This document shows positions 29,419 to 39,046 of a stretch of DNA of 64,000 bases, piece by piece (position 1 is the first letter of the stretch; each line of letters starts with the position of its first letter). Below the pieces are notes generated by a model, which was not told the origin of the DNA, searched no databases, and saw nothing but the letters and a program-made list of their open reading frames with translations. The stretch spans positions 1,674,001-1,738,000 of the forward strand of contig NZ_CP019770.1 in the NCBI RefSeq assembly GCF_004328665.1. The letters are read 5' to 3'. Both the position numbers and the translations under genes were made by a program. The stretch is from Pseudoalteromonas sp. DL-6 (GTDB lineage: Bacteria > Pseudomonadota > Gammaproteobacteria > Enterobacterales > Alteromonadaceae).

Positions 29419-31686
29419 TCAATCTTTGATAAACCAATAACTTTCCGCCCCTCTTGCAGTAGTCAGCTCTAGGTGCTTAGCATAAAAATCAACCCGAATT
29501 TGTCCTACATCACCGGTGCTATATTGTTTTGCGTGTATTTCACTGTAACGCTTGACCACTGCTTTACTTGGAAATTGCCACTGACCTTGATACGCACTTG
29601 AATGAATCACAAATGTTGGGTTTACGGCCTTAATAAACTCGACACTGGAGGAACTATCACTGCCGTGATGAGGACTTAACAAAACGGTACTTTGTAAATC
29701 ATCCCCTTTTTTAATTAATTTAGACTCCCTCGCCTTTGATATATCACCAGTGAGAAGCACACTGTGGTTTGCACTTGAGATTTTAACGACACAGGAATTA
29801 TCATTACTGTTATTAAACTCCTCTTTTGCAAAGGTTTGAATACTCAAGCCTTGAAAGTCTATCGTTGTTGCTATGCAGTCGTTATATACACCACTTGGAT
29901 GAAAATAATCAAAGCTCCATGCATAGCCAGCCGCTTTAAAATGCGTAACACCTCCGGCATGGTCGTTATCTTGATGACTCACAATCGCAGTACTTACCGT
30001 AAGATTATGGGCATCAATATAGGGTAGTAATATACTAGGCACACGACTAAAACGATTAAAGTAACTTGGGCCAAAGTCATAAATAAACGCGTGCTTGTCT
30101 TTTTCTATCAGTACCATTAGTCCATGTCCCACATCAAATACATTCAGCCGCCAAAGGCTAGTTTGCGTAAAGTAATGGTTAAACAGTAAAGTCAAAAGCG
30201 GAATGCACGCCAGTAAGCGAAGCTCAATAAAATAAAGTAACGGAACAGCACTATAAAGCAGCACCACGGTGGTTATACTTACCTGACCGACATTAAGCCA
30301 CCGTATGTGCTGTGGTATTGCCTGCAACATTTGATAAATATAGGTCAGTGGCAAATCATACAACACAATAAATGCGTACCAATCGGTTAATAACCCCAGC
30401 AACACACTTAAAAATAAAGCGGGCATTAATACAAAAGATAAAATGGGAATAGCGACAAGATTTAAAACTAAACCCGCTAAACTCACGCCATTAAAAAAGT
30501 ATAATGATAGCGGTAGCAAGCCAATAAATAATCCCAGTTGAATAACAACAAGAGTGCGAATATTGGCCAGTAGTGTATGACCTCTCAGCGGAAACTGCTT
30601 TAAAACCATAAAAATGATACATACCGCTAAAAATGAAAAATACAGACCAGGATTAAGCAAACTAAATGGATTAATCGCTAAAATAATAACCAACGCATAT
30701 AAAATACTGCGCCACCTCAATGATTGCTTTGCCAAGTAATAAAGCAATAAATAACAGCCCAACATAATTAAAGCGCGGGTTGCGGAGATGATGAAATCAC
30801 TCAAGTAAACATATAAGAATGCGACTATAAAACCAGCAGCACTATAAAAAATAGAAACATTTAAGGCTTGATTTAGTTCAGGTTTAACCAACTTAAGACA
30901 AAACCGTGTAACAAAATAACAAAAACCAAACACTAGAGAGATATGTAATCCAGAAATCGCCAACAAATGACTTAACCCAAGGCTCTGCATTAACTCTTTA
31001 TGCTCGAATGTCATTAATGACTTATCGCCAGTTAACAGCACATAATAGAGCCAATTCAGCTCAGCATTATTTACCAACTTTTTGACATAGGCTCTATAAG
31101 CTGACACGGCATTACTTTTTTGAGAGCTTTTAATATTAAGCTGTTTATTGAGCACTGTACCTTTAAACGCTATCTTTTGGGTAAAAGCATAAAGCTGATT
31201 ATCAAAAACAGTAAAATTCTTAATGGATCTATAGTTTTTAAGTCTCACTTGAGCATTAAAAGCATCACCAGATTGAATTGGTTGTGCAAAATTAATACTT
31301 AATAAGGCATAAGGTGCCCTAAAGTGACTATATTCTCTTTCTTCCAAACGCGTTATTTTAACTTTTACATATTGGGGAGGTGTAGCAGAAATAACCTCTT
31401 CGACCACAACACCGACAGAATAAGCATATTTTTCGTGCTGTTCAGGCAATTCAAATGAATAAAACAAGATAAAATGTGCTGCTACACAACAAATACCGCA
31501 AATAAAGCCTAACAATACAGTTAAAAACGGCTTAAAATACGTGCTCACAATGAGGATTGAAATTGTGATAACTGTAAATTCAAGGGTTTGATAATAAAAC
31601 ACGGTAACAACGACACCGACAACAAATCCAAGACTCATCCACACAGACGTAAATGGTTGCTTTAAATGGCTAAAAAAACGATCCAA
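29419..31686 (-). CDS. comEC: ComEC/Rec2-family DNA uptake channel
   Basis: 755 residues. N-terminal DUF4131-like region with membrane segments, a central competence domain with GLSHLLAISGLHISLVFGF, and a C-terminal metallo-beta-lactamase domain with SHQDNDHAGG. It is the inner-membrane channel for transforming single-stranded DNA. The start shown is TTG with AGGT about eight bases upstream; an ATG at 31638 is possible but has no ribosome site. The 5' end overlaps the divergent DUF2062 gene by 21 bases. Natural competence also needs a pilus system, not seen here. Confidence 0.9.
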   Translation of the reverse strand: MDRFFSHLKQPFTSVWMSLGFVVGVVVTVFYYQTLEFTVITISILIVSTYFKPFLTVLLGFICGICCVAAHFILFYSFELPEQHEKYAYSVGVVVEEVISATPPQYVKVKITRLEEREYSHFRAPYALLSINFAQPIQSGDAFNAQVRLKNYRSIKNFTVFDNQLYAFTQKIAFKGTVLNKQLNIKSSQKSNAVSAYRAYVKKLVNNAELNWLYYVLLTGDKSLMTFEHKELMQSLGLSHLLAISGLHISLVFGFCYFVTRFCLKLVKPELNQALNVSIFYSAAGFIVAFLYVYLSDFIISATRALIMLGCYLLLYYLAKQSLRWRSILYALVIILAINPFSLLNPGLYFSFLAVCIIFMVLKQFPLRGHTLLANIRTLVVIQLGLFIGLLPLSLYFFNGVSLAGLVLNLVAIPILSFVLMPALFLSVLLGLLTDWYAFIVLYDLPLTYIYQMLQAIPQHIRWLNVGQVSITTVVLLYSAVPLLYFIELRLLACIPLLTLLFNHYFTQTSLWRLNVFDVGHGLMVLIEKDKHAFIYDFGPSYFNRFSRVPSILLPYIDAHNLTVSTAIVSHQDNDHAGGVTHFKAAGYAWSFDYFHPSGVYNDCIATTIDFQGLSIQTFAKEEFNNSNDNSCVVKISSANHSVLLTGDISKARESKLIKKGDDLQSTVLLSPHHGSDSSSSVEFIKAVNPTFVIHSSAYQGQWQFPSKAVVKRYSEIHAKQYSTGDVGQIRVDFYAKHLELTTARGAESYWFIKD

Positions 31687-32172
31687 CGGTTTTTACCTGA
31701 TCCAAATAAAATTAGACATCACAAATCACTAAAAATATTTGGTCGTCTTTTACATGATGCTAACCTTTGGCATTTAAATAGACGTTCAGCACGCGGTGCT
31801 TTTGCCGTTGGACTTTTCTTTGCATTCATCCCTGTTCCTTTTCAAATGGTGCTAGCAGCTGCCGCAGCCATAATCTTAAGAGTAAATTTACCTATTTCTG
31901 TTGCTTTAGTGTGGATCACTAACCCACTTACAATGCCACCTATTTTTTACGGCTCATACTTGGTTGGCACATTAGTACTTAATCAACCGGAGCAACATTT
32001 TGCGTTTGAGGCAAGTTGGGCATGGTTTATAGAAAGTTTAACGACAATTGGCCCCGCTTTTTTAGTCGGTTCACTTGTGTGTGCATCTATTGCTAGTGTT
32101 ATTGGTTATTTTGGTATTGATTTGATTTGGCGCCGCTCGGTGAGACGAGCTTGGACATCGAGAAATAACTAG
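31666..32172 (+). CDS. DUF2062 membrane protein
   Basis: 168 residues with about three membrane segments. The family signature begins at RSARGAFAVGLFFAFIPVPFQM (about 41-62) and continues with WITNPLTMPPIFY. Function is unknown; DUF2062 domains occur alone or fused to glycosyltransferases. It starts inside the 5' end of divergent comEC, so its promoter must lie within comEC coding sequence. Followed by a strong bidirectional terminator. Confidence 0.88.
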   Translation: MAKKTIQRFLPDPNKIRHHKSLKIFGRLLHDANLWHLNRRSARGAFAVGLFFAFIPVPFQMVLAAAAAIILRVNLPISVALVWITNPLTMPPIFYGSYLVGTLVLNQPEQHFAFEASWAWFIESLTTIGPAFLVGSLVCASIASVIGYFGIDLIWRRSVRRAWTSRNN

Positions 32173-32214
32173 CGCCTACTCCATCAAGTGCTTCTGTTTA
32201 TATTACTATAGACA

Positions 32215-32246
32215 AAAAAAAACCAACTTAACAAGTTGGTTTTTTT
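32215..32246. terminator. Bidirectional terminator between DUF2062 and DUF3466 genes
   Basis: Stem AACCAACTT and its complement around AAC, with A and T runs of seven or more on both sides. Confidence 0.92.
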
Positions 32247-32264
32247 ATAAACGAATAGCTGTAA

Positions 32265-34004
32265 TTAGAAACGAAAAACGCGTCTTAATCCAACTAAAGG
32301 TAGCAGTAATAAACCAAACCATGAAAAACTGGCTGAGCTACGTTCATAAAACTCTGCATCTGGGGCTTTACAGTTTTCAACTTCACCATTAGGGATAGGC
32401 GAAAGCTTTACCGCCACTGCAACACTTTCATATTGAATATTGCCATTAATGTCGGTTACGACTTCGCCTAGTGAGTTTAGTTTTTCAACCGTTTTAGTTG
32501 CCACACCGAATACTTCGTTGCTTTCATTAATTGATTTCGCTTCGACCATTTTATAACTAAAACTAGTTTCACCATCACTGTCATAACACGGTAGTAGAGT
32601 ATTCAAGTTAGTGATTTTGTCATCACCAATTTTATAAATAAATGCTTCAGAGCGTCTTGAACTCGCTGTTTCACCAACATCACCTTCACCTACAATGTAA
32701 CCTTGATTATTAATATCATTTGCATATGAGCTTGAGCTAATAAAATAATCTTCAGGGAACACGGTCGTGTTTGTATTTATATCATGGTAGAAAAGTTTGT
32801 TTCTTAAGGAACCTTCAATACGTTTAGTAGCATAACCTGCAATAATGTCATTATCATTGATTGCAAATGCTTTACCTGCTTGCCAATCATCTTGCTGGTT
32901 TATAAAATCAACCACTTCACCGTCTTTAAAATACGTTGGCATAGTTAAAATAGTCGCATCGCGATCAAAATAACGAGTGTTAGAAAAACCGACTGCAACG
33001 CCATTTTTGTTAACCGCTAAGGCGTTACTAATAAACGGATTATTGTCTTCGTCTTCTTTTGGAGTAAGCGCTAAACCTAATAATTCTGTTGAAGTCACAT
33101 TAAAAGCACTATCTAGAGTCCATTTAACCGCTGTTTTATTGAATAAACCACGCGTACTTCGACTGTTTAGTGATTCAATACAGGCCATTACTGGCTCATC
33201 AAGGCCGTCACAGTTATCAGTAATTGTGGTTTGTCTCTCAGCAGGAATACTAACTGATACATTACCAACAACGATATAACCTGTGTCAGTGGCAACAATA
33301 TTAGAGGCTTTACTCGTTCCACCGTGTTCATTAAATTCTGGAACAAGCGGCACTTCCACACCACCTGCAGAGATTAAAATGCCACGTTCAATAAAGTCGC
33401 GAGTAAACCACGTTTCTTCAACTGTTTCACCATCCGGTGTAAAACTGATTTTTTCAAAAGGAGCCGTCCCCCAGCCAACGGTTGTTCCGTCTTCTGCAAC
33501 ACCCGTATAAAAATTACTTGTTGAACGTGTTAGCCCGTCGTAATCAACAGAAGCTATATCAAATAAAGGCTGCTCTGTAATTACACCACTATTGTAATTA
33601 GCAGCAACAATTGAACTGATTTTTTGATACTCAAAGTTAGATGATAAGTTTGATAAAAAACGAACCATAAAAGTATGCGCATCAGCATTAGTATAAATAG
33701 CGTCGTTATTTTCTATGTCATCAAGCGTAAAGGTAATCTCTTTATCGCTTAATTCAAATGCATTAACCTCATTGGTATACGCGTTTTTGATCAAACTATC
33801 TGTAAAATCAATATAGCTAATATCAATGGGTAAGTTATACAATCCGTTAGCTTGCCCTATAACATGTCCATTTTCACTCACATCAGTAACATAAGTATGT
33901 TTGGCAGCTTCAAAGTCACCTAATTCGGTTAACTGGTACGTTGCACTTAATGCTGATGTACTCAGTGTGGCTAAAACACTGGCCGCGAGTAATTTATATT
34001 TCAT
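32265..34004 (-). CDS. DUF3466-family secreted protein with C-terminal sorting tail
   Basis: 579 residues. A signal peptide (MKYKLLAASVLATLSTSALSA) is followed by a long beta-rich region with repeated V-G-x-S/A and INxxGxIVG-type phrases, for example NINNQGYIVGEGDVG, resembling the propeller-like repeats of HAF/DUF3466 proteins. The C-terminus is a hydrophobic stretch SWFGLLLLPLVGLRR and a basic end, similar to GlyGly-CTERM tails processed by rhombosortase, though the Gly-Gly is not obvious. It lies 11 bases after uup; this pairing also occurs in Vibrio and Shewanella. Function unknown, probably surface exposed. Confidence 0.82.
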   Translation of the reverse strand: MKYKLLAASVLATLSTSALSATYQLTELGDFEAAKHTYVTDVSENGHVIGQANGLYNLPIDISYIDFTDSLIKNAYTNEVNAFELSDKEITFTLDDIENNDAIYTNADAHTFMVRFLSNLSSNFEYQKISSIVAANYNSGVITEQPLFDIASVDYDGLTRSTSNFYTGVAEDGTTVGWGTAPFEKISFTPDGETVEETWFTRDFIERGILISAGGVEVPLVPEFNEHGGTSKASNIVATDTGYIVVGNVSVSIPAERQTTITDNCDGLDEPVMACIESLNSRSTRGLFNKTAVKWTLDSAFNVTSTELLGLALTPKEDEDNNPFISNALAVNKNGVAVGFSNTRYFDRDATILTMPTYFKDGEVVDFINQQDDWQAGKAFAINDNDIIAGYATKRIEGSLRNKLFYHDINTNTTVFPEDYFISSSSYANDINNQGYIVGEGDVGETASSRRSEAFIYKIGDDKITNLNTLLPCYDSDGETSFSYKMVEAKSINESNEVFGVATKTVEKLNSLGEVVTDINGNIQYESVAVAVKLSPIPNGEVENCKAPDAEFYERSSASFSWFGLLLLPLVGLRRVFRF

Positions 34005-34015
34005 TTTATTCCTTA

Positions 34016-35929
34016 CTACTGATTCTTTAATTCTTCAAGTTCTTCCCAACGCTCAAAAGCGGCTTCAAGGTCAGACTCAAGTTGGGCTAAATGGTTCAAT
34101 TCCTTGGCTGTTATATCACTGTCTTGCTTGAAAAAATCTTCGTGACTTACTCGTTCTTGTTGTTTTTCAAGCTCAGCTTCAAGTTGTTCCATTTTATTAG
34201 GTAGTTGCTCTAGTTCAAGTTTTAATTTGTAAGAGAGTTTAATTGCTTTGTTATTGCTTTTAACTGGCGTTGGCTCTGTTTTTTCAACTTTTTTTACTGG
34301 CTGCTGTTGCTGCTGCTTTTGCTGCTCTGCTAAATAGTTGGTATACGCTTCATAATCACTGTAGCCGCCAACTATATCAGTGACTTTGCCGTTCCCTTCA
34401 AATGCCCAAACACTCGAACAGGTATTATCAATAAACTCTCGGTCATGGCTAACAATCAGCACAGTACCTTGATATTGATTAATAATATCTTCAAGGAGTT
34501 CTAATGTTTCTATATCTAGGTCATTTGTTGGCTCATCAAGCACTAATATATTTGAAGGTTTCAAAAATAGTTTGGCTAATAACAACCTGTTTTTTTCACC
34601 ACCTGAAAGTGCTTTTACCGGTGTGCGAGCGCGTGCTGGCGGGAATAAAAAGTCTTGTAAATAGCCTAACACATGACGTGAGCGCCCGCCCATCATCACC
34701 TCTTGCTTACCTTCAGCAACGTTATCTTGAACGGTCGCTTCTTCATCAAGTTTTTCACGGTACTGATCGAAATAAGCAAACTCTAAATTAACACCTTGCT
34801 TTATTTCACCACTGTCTGCTTTTAAATCGCCAAATAGTAATTTTAATAGCGTTGTTTTACCTATGCCGTTAGGGCCTACCAAGCCGATACGGTCGCCACG
34901 CATTACTAAGGTAGAGAAGTCATCAGCTATCACTTTGTCTTTAAATGCATGATTTAAGTGTTTCGCTTCAAATACTAACTTACCTGAACGATCGGCTGTT
35001 TCAATATTGAAATCAGTTTTGCCTACCTGATCCACACGCTGTTTGCGTTCATTACGTAATTGTTTCAGCTCACGAACACGGCCTTCGTTACGAGTACGAC
35101 GGGCTTTAACACCCTGGCGGATCCATGCCTCTTCTTCCGCTAAACGTTTATCGAACAATGCATTTTGTGTTTCTTCTACTTTTAAATCATGCGCTTTTTG
35201 TTCTAAATAAGTGGCATAATCACCAGGGTATGAAATCAGTTTACCGCGATCTAAATCTAAAATACGTGTAGCAACAGCGCGAATAAATGCACGGTCATGA
35301 GATATAAATACAATACCGCCTTTAAATTCTTTTAAGAATTGCTCTAACCACATAACACTTGTCATATCCAAATGGTTAGTAGGCTCATCGAGCAGTAATA
35401 AATCAGGCTCACTCACTAAAGCACGCGCTAATGCAACTTTACGTAACCAACCACCAGAAAGTGATTCTAGTTTCGCATCAGGGGTTAGCTCTAATTGAGT
35501 AAGTACAAGTTGAATTCGACTGTCAAAACGCCAGCCATCTGCCGCCTCTAATTTATTAGATAAACGCTCTAATTTATTTAATAGTTGATCAGTGCAATCT
35601 GTTTGCAGTTGTGTGCTTACATGATGAAAATCAATCAGTAAGTTAGCAATTTCAGGCATACCTTGGGCTACGTAGTCAAATACAGTACCGCTTGCCCCTT
35701 TAGGCGGATCTTGCTCTAAACGCGATATTTTTAAACTACCAACTTGGTTTATTTCGCCATCATCAAGTATTACTTGACCATCGAGTACTTTTAAAAGCGT
35801 TGATTTACCCGCACCGTTACGCCCTACAATACACACACGTTCGCCGCTTTCTATAACCGCATCTGCATTATCAAGTAGTGGGTGTGTACCGTAAGCTAGT
35901 TGTGCTTTTGAAATTCTAATTAAATCCAT
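34016..35929 (-). CDS. uup: ABC-F family ATPase Uup
   Basis: 637 residues, with two ABC domains in one chain and no membrane segments. Walker A GRNGAGKSTLLK (about 36-47) and GPNGIGKTTLLK (about 353-364), signatures LSGGWLRK and LSGGEKNR, a glutamine-rich linker near 530-540, and a C-terminal coiled coil. Uup proteins act on ribosomes and have been linked to transposon excision and DNA binding in E. coli. It is followed by the DUF3466 gene and preceded by the glutaredoxin-like gene. Confidence 0.95.
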   Translation of the reverse strand: MDLIRISKAQLAYGTHPLLDNADAVIESGERVCIVGRNGAGKSTLLKVLDGQVILDDGEINQVGSLKISRLEQDPPKGASGTVFDYVAQGMPEIANLLIDFHHVSTQLQTDCTDQLLNKLERLSNKLEAADGWRFDSRIQLVLTQLELTPDAKLESLSGGWLRKVALARALVSEPDLLLLDEPTNHLDMTSVMWLEQFLKEFKGGIVFISHDRAFIRAVATRILDLDRGKLISYPGDYATYLEQKAHDLKVEETQNALFDKRLAEEEAWIRQGVKARRTRNEGRVRELKQLRNERKQRVDQVGKTDFNIETADRSGKLVFEAKHLNHAFKDKVIADDFSTLVMRGDRIGLVGPNGIGKTTLLKLLFGDLKADSGEIKQGVNLEFAYFDQYREKLDEEATVQDNVAEGKQEVMMGGRSRHVLGYLQDFLFPPARARTPVKALSGGEKNRLLLAKLFLKPSNILVLDEPTNDLDIETLELLEDIINQYQGTVLIVSHDREFIDNTCSSVWAFEGNGKVTDIVGGYSDYEAYTNYLAEQQKQQQQQPVKKVEKTEPTPVKSNNKAIKLSYKLKLELEQLPNKMEQLEAELEKQQERVSHEDFFKQDSDITAKELNHLAQLESDLEAAFERWEELEELKNQ

Positions 35930-35944
35930 AGTTAATCTTTACTC

Positions 35945-36184
35945 TTATTCTGCTTGCGCTAAAAACTGCTGCGCCTGAGGTGCAGTAAAAGGCCAAAATA
36001 ATTGTTGGCCTTGTTGATTTTTTAAAACCGGGATACTTATTTGATATTCTAAAATTAATGCGTCATCGCTCATAATATCAATAAGTTGTAATTCATCTGT
36101 TGATAAAAGTAACGGTTTTAACAGCTGCTGTGCTTGCTCGCACAAGTGGCAGCCGTCGGTGTGATATAAAACCCACTTAGCCAT
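35945..36184 (-). CDS. Glutaredoxin-like protein (DUF836 type)
   Basis: 79 residues, a single thioredoxin fold. The redox motif is CHLC (12-15) in HTDGCHLCEQA, and a cis-proline IPVLKN follows near 51. It matches the small glutaredoxin/DUF836 family. Electron partner unknown. It overlaps the rlmKL stop by eight bases, so it is co-expressed with rlmKL and uup. Confidence 0.9.
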   Translation of the reverse strand: MAKWVLYHTDGCHLCEQAQQLLKPLLLSTDELQLIDIMSDDALILEYQISIPVLKNQQGQQLFWPFTAPQAQQFLAQAE

Positions 36185-38294
36185 GTTTAATTAACCAGCT
36201 ATTGTGAATTTTTTTATTACGTTTGAAGTCAGGGGATAAGGTTTTTTCAGAAATATTTTCTGCTTTTAAGCCTAAGCCCATTAAACCTACTTCGTCCATC
36301 ACAAAGCCGCGTTTATTGTTAGAAAATATAAGCGTACCCGATGGGCTCAATATTTTTTTAACCCAAGTTAACAGCTTAATGTGATCATTTTGTACATCAA
36401 ACGCATCTTTCATTCGCTTAGAGTTAGAGAATGTTGGAGGGTCTAAAAAGATCAAGTCGTATTGCCCTTGTGCATGCTCTAACCATTTTAAACAGTCTGC
36501 TTGCTCAAAACGATAGCGCGTATTGCTAATATCGTTAAGCGCAAAGTTATCTTGGCCCCACTTTAAGTAGGTTTTAGATAAATCAACGGTAGTAATCGCT
36601 TTTGCGCCACCAATGGCTGCATGTACTGAGGCCGTCCCTGTGTAAGCAAACAGGTTCAAAAAGCGCTTATCTTTAGCGTTTTCTTGAATGTAACGACGTG
36701 CAAGGCGATGATCTAAAAATAGCCCCGTGTCTAAATAGTCAAATAAATTAACTTTAAACTTAGCACCAAACTCTTCTACCACCATGGTTCTATTTTGCTT
36801 AGCCATGGGTGTATATTGCTCTTCACCCTTTTGCTTTTTACGTACTTTTACAGCAATGTTTTCAGGTGCAATATCAAGTTGTTGTGCTGTTAAGCTAATA
36901 ACATCTTGTAAACGCTTCTCTGAGGTTTTTTCATCAATCTCTTTCGGTGCTGCGTATTCAAAAATAACCGCTGAATCATCATAAATATCAACAGCAACGT
37001 TGTATTCAGGAATATCTGCATCGTAAACACGATACGCATGGACTTGGTTTTGCTTAAGCCAATTTTTTAAACCTTGCTTGTTCTTTTTCAGGCGATTAGC
37101 AAACGCCATTGAACCTTCAAAATTTAAAGCGGGTTTGTCATCAGTGGTAAGGCTAACTTGCTTGTCATCTAACTGATATAGGTTTAATTCAACATCCAGG
37201 GGGCCATTTTTAAATTTATAGCGTTTTTGCTTTACTAATTTAAGCAATTTAAACAGGCTTTCATCCATACCCAGTAAAGCGAGCTTCCAATGATTAAAGT
37301 GCTTTTTAAAACCAACACCTAAACTACGATGCAAGTTTACAAGTTCAGCCATAGAACCAATACGCTCACCATAAGGTAAGTTTGAAATAACAACACCCGG
37401 TAATTTTGCAACGCTCGTCAGTTTTGTCGCATCGCTTTGCTTAAATTTAATCACCGTATCAAGCTCGGCGCGTTTTGCATTGGTAATCGCTTTATCAAGT
37501 ACTTGTGCATCGTAATCATGGCCAATTAGCCATAATTTAGGATCAGTAATATTCGCTAAAAGTTGCTCTTTAAGTTCTTTGAATTTTGCCACTCTAAAGC
37601 TAGGTAAACGCTCAAACGCAAACCCTTCACGGAATAATCCAGGCGCTTCATTACGTGCCATACCTGCCGCTTCAATTAAAATAGTACCAGCGCCACAACA
37701 TGGATCGAATAGCGGTTGATTGACATTTTCAAGCCAGCCACTGCGTTTTATTATTGCCGCAGCTAAATGCTCTTTAATTGGTGCTTTACCTTGGCCTTGG
37801 CGGTAACCACGCTCTGATAAACGCGGCCCTGAGTAATCAATATAAAGTGAAACACCGTGACGATTTAAACGGGCAACTACTCGCACATTGGCATCTTGCT
37901 TATCAACATTTGGGCGCTGTTCAAATAAATCGTTAAAGTAATCAACAATGGCATCTTTAATCACTAGACCTGAAAATTGGGTATTTTTAAGTGAATCGTT
38001 TGTGCCATTAAAGTCAACTGCAAAAGTTTGTGTTGGACCAAACCACTCTTGCCAAGGTTGCAAGCGTGCAAATTTATACAAGCTGTCTTTGTCATTTACG
38101 CCTTCTTTTTCTTCAATAAGCATAAGTACACGCGTAGCAAAGCGTGTTGATAAACACACCTTTTGCGCTAGCAATGAGTCAGCCTCAAAGCGAACAGAAC
38201 CCACAGTTTGTTTTGAAACCGTAGCGCCAAGTTCTGTAAGTTCATCAACCAATAAATTTTCGATTCCGATAGAAGTAAGTGCGATAAATTGCAA
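36177..38294 (-). CDS. rlmKL: Bifunctional 23S rRNA methyltransferase RlmKL
   Basis: 705 residues. A THUMP domain (about 40-155) precedes the RlmL methyltransferase with DPCCGAGTILIEAA and SNLPYGER (m2G2445). The C-terminal RlmK methyltransferase has NLFAYTGTASVHAA and DPPTFSNS (m7G2069). The fused form is typical of gammaproteobacteria. The order uup-(grx)-rlmKL-zapC-pyrD matches E. coli except for ycbX, which is missing here. Confidence 0.97.
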   Translation of the reverse strand: MQFIALTSIGIENLLVDELTELGATVSKQTVGSVRFEADSLLAQKVCLSTRFATRVLMLIEEKEGVNDKDSLYKFARLQPWQEWFGPTQTFAVDFNGTNDSLKNTQFSGLVIKDAIVDYFNDLFEQRPNVDKQDANVRVVARLNRHGVSLYIDYSGPRLSERGYRQGQGKAPIKEHLAAAIIKRSGWLENVNQPLFDPCCGAGTILIEAAGMARNEAPGLFREGFAFERLPSFRVAKFKELKEQLLANITDPKLWLIGHDYDAQVLDKAITNAKRAELDTVIKFKQSDATKLTSVAKLPGVVISNLPYGERIGSMAELVNLHRSLGVGFKKHFNHWKLALLGMDESLFKLLKLVKQKRYKFKNGPLDVELNLYQLDDKQVSLTTDDKPALNFEGSMAFANRLKKNKQGLKNWLKQNQVHAYRVYDADIPEYNVAVDIYDDSAVIFEYAAPKEIDEKTSEKRLQDVISLTAQQLDIAPENIAVKVRKKQKGEEQYTPMAKQNRTMVVEEFGAKFKVNLFDYLDTGLFLDHRLARRYIQENAKDKRFLNLFAYTGTASVHAAIGGAKAITTVDLSKTYLKWGQDNFALNDISNTRYRFEQADCLKWLEHAQGQYDLIFLDPPTFSNSKRMKDAFDVQNDHIKLLTWVKKILSPSGTLIFSNNKRGFVMDEVGLMGLGLKAENISEKTLSPDFKRNKKIHNSWLIKHG

Positions 38295-38384
38295 AGTAAA
38301 AACCCTTAATAGCTAATTGCGCGGGATTATAACATAGGTTTGCGTACAAATACGCCATAAACAAGCCCTAGAGACTAAATTAGG

Positions 38385-38915
38385 CTAAGCTGTTTGACTA
38401 TCGTACTGTGAGGTAATGAGGGGGAAAACACGATTGTTTAATACGCGGATCACTTCAAACTGGGCAAGTGATAAATTGCCGTCGAGTGCAAAAGTTTCGC
38501 TTAAATTTATACAAACAGAAGCATCAGGGCAATGCTCTACAATTAAGAACTCGCCTGTTTGTGACTCAGAGCTTAAGTTTATAACCGCTTCAGTACTGGG
38601 CGTACTACCGGTATATGGTTTAAAAAACCAACTTTTTGCTAACACGGGCTTTAGTTGAAATTTAACTGCCGTTGCATTAAGGGCTATTTGGCATAACTGA
38701 GCAGAGTTCCATAAATTAAACTGCTCAAGATAATAATAGACTTGCTCATAAAAAGCCGCATCTTCAAGGCTGAAGTAAGGATTTTTAAAAGCGCAATCAG
38801 TTAATTGTCTAAGCTTATAAGGTGTGCAAAGTTGCATATCGTCATTTAAATCAAGCAGTAAGCGGTTTTTCTCAGCGCATGCTATCCATTGCCATTGCTT
38901 TGACGCTTGTAACAT
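38385..38915 (-). CDS. zapC: Cell division protein ZapC
   Basis: 176 residues, no signal peptide. The segment LKPVLAKSWFF corresponds to LKPQMPKSWHF of E. coli ZapC, the LLLDLNDDMQL and EDAAFYE segments also match, and position beside pyrD agrees. ZapC bundles FtsZ protofilaments at the Z-ring. A strong GGGGGGAG ribosome site lies five bases before the ATG. Sequence divergence is high, so the call depends partly on synteny. Confidence 0.88.
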   Translation of the reverse strand: MLQASKQWQWIACAEKNRLLLDLNDDMQLCTPYKLRQLTDCAFKNPYFSLEDAAFYEQVYYYLEQFNLWNSAQLCQIALNATAVKFQLKPVLAKSWFFKPYTGSTPSTEAVINLSSESQTGEFLIVEHCPDASVCINLSETFALDGNLSLAQFEVIRVLNNRVFPLITSQYDSQTA

Positions 38916-39046
38916 TTGCTCCCCCCTACTTAGTACTTAAAAAAATAAAATAAGACAATAAGCTTAGAGTATAGCTGCTTTTGACCATTTTTAAAACGTC
39001 TTTTTAGAACATTTATCGAACGATCAAAAGCTTACATAACTGATCC

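Noticed and set aside
34200..34420. CAG/glutamine-rich stretch in uup as a mobile or repeat insertion
   Set aside because: It is the known variable linker between the second ATPase domain and the C-terminal coiled coil.
38940..39046. GCTTTTGA/TCAAAAGC arms between pyrD and zapC as a hairpin
   Set aside because: The arms are about 40 bases apart and weak; no terminator features.
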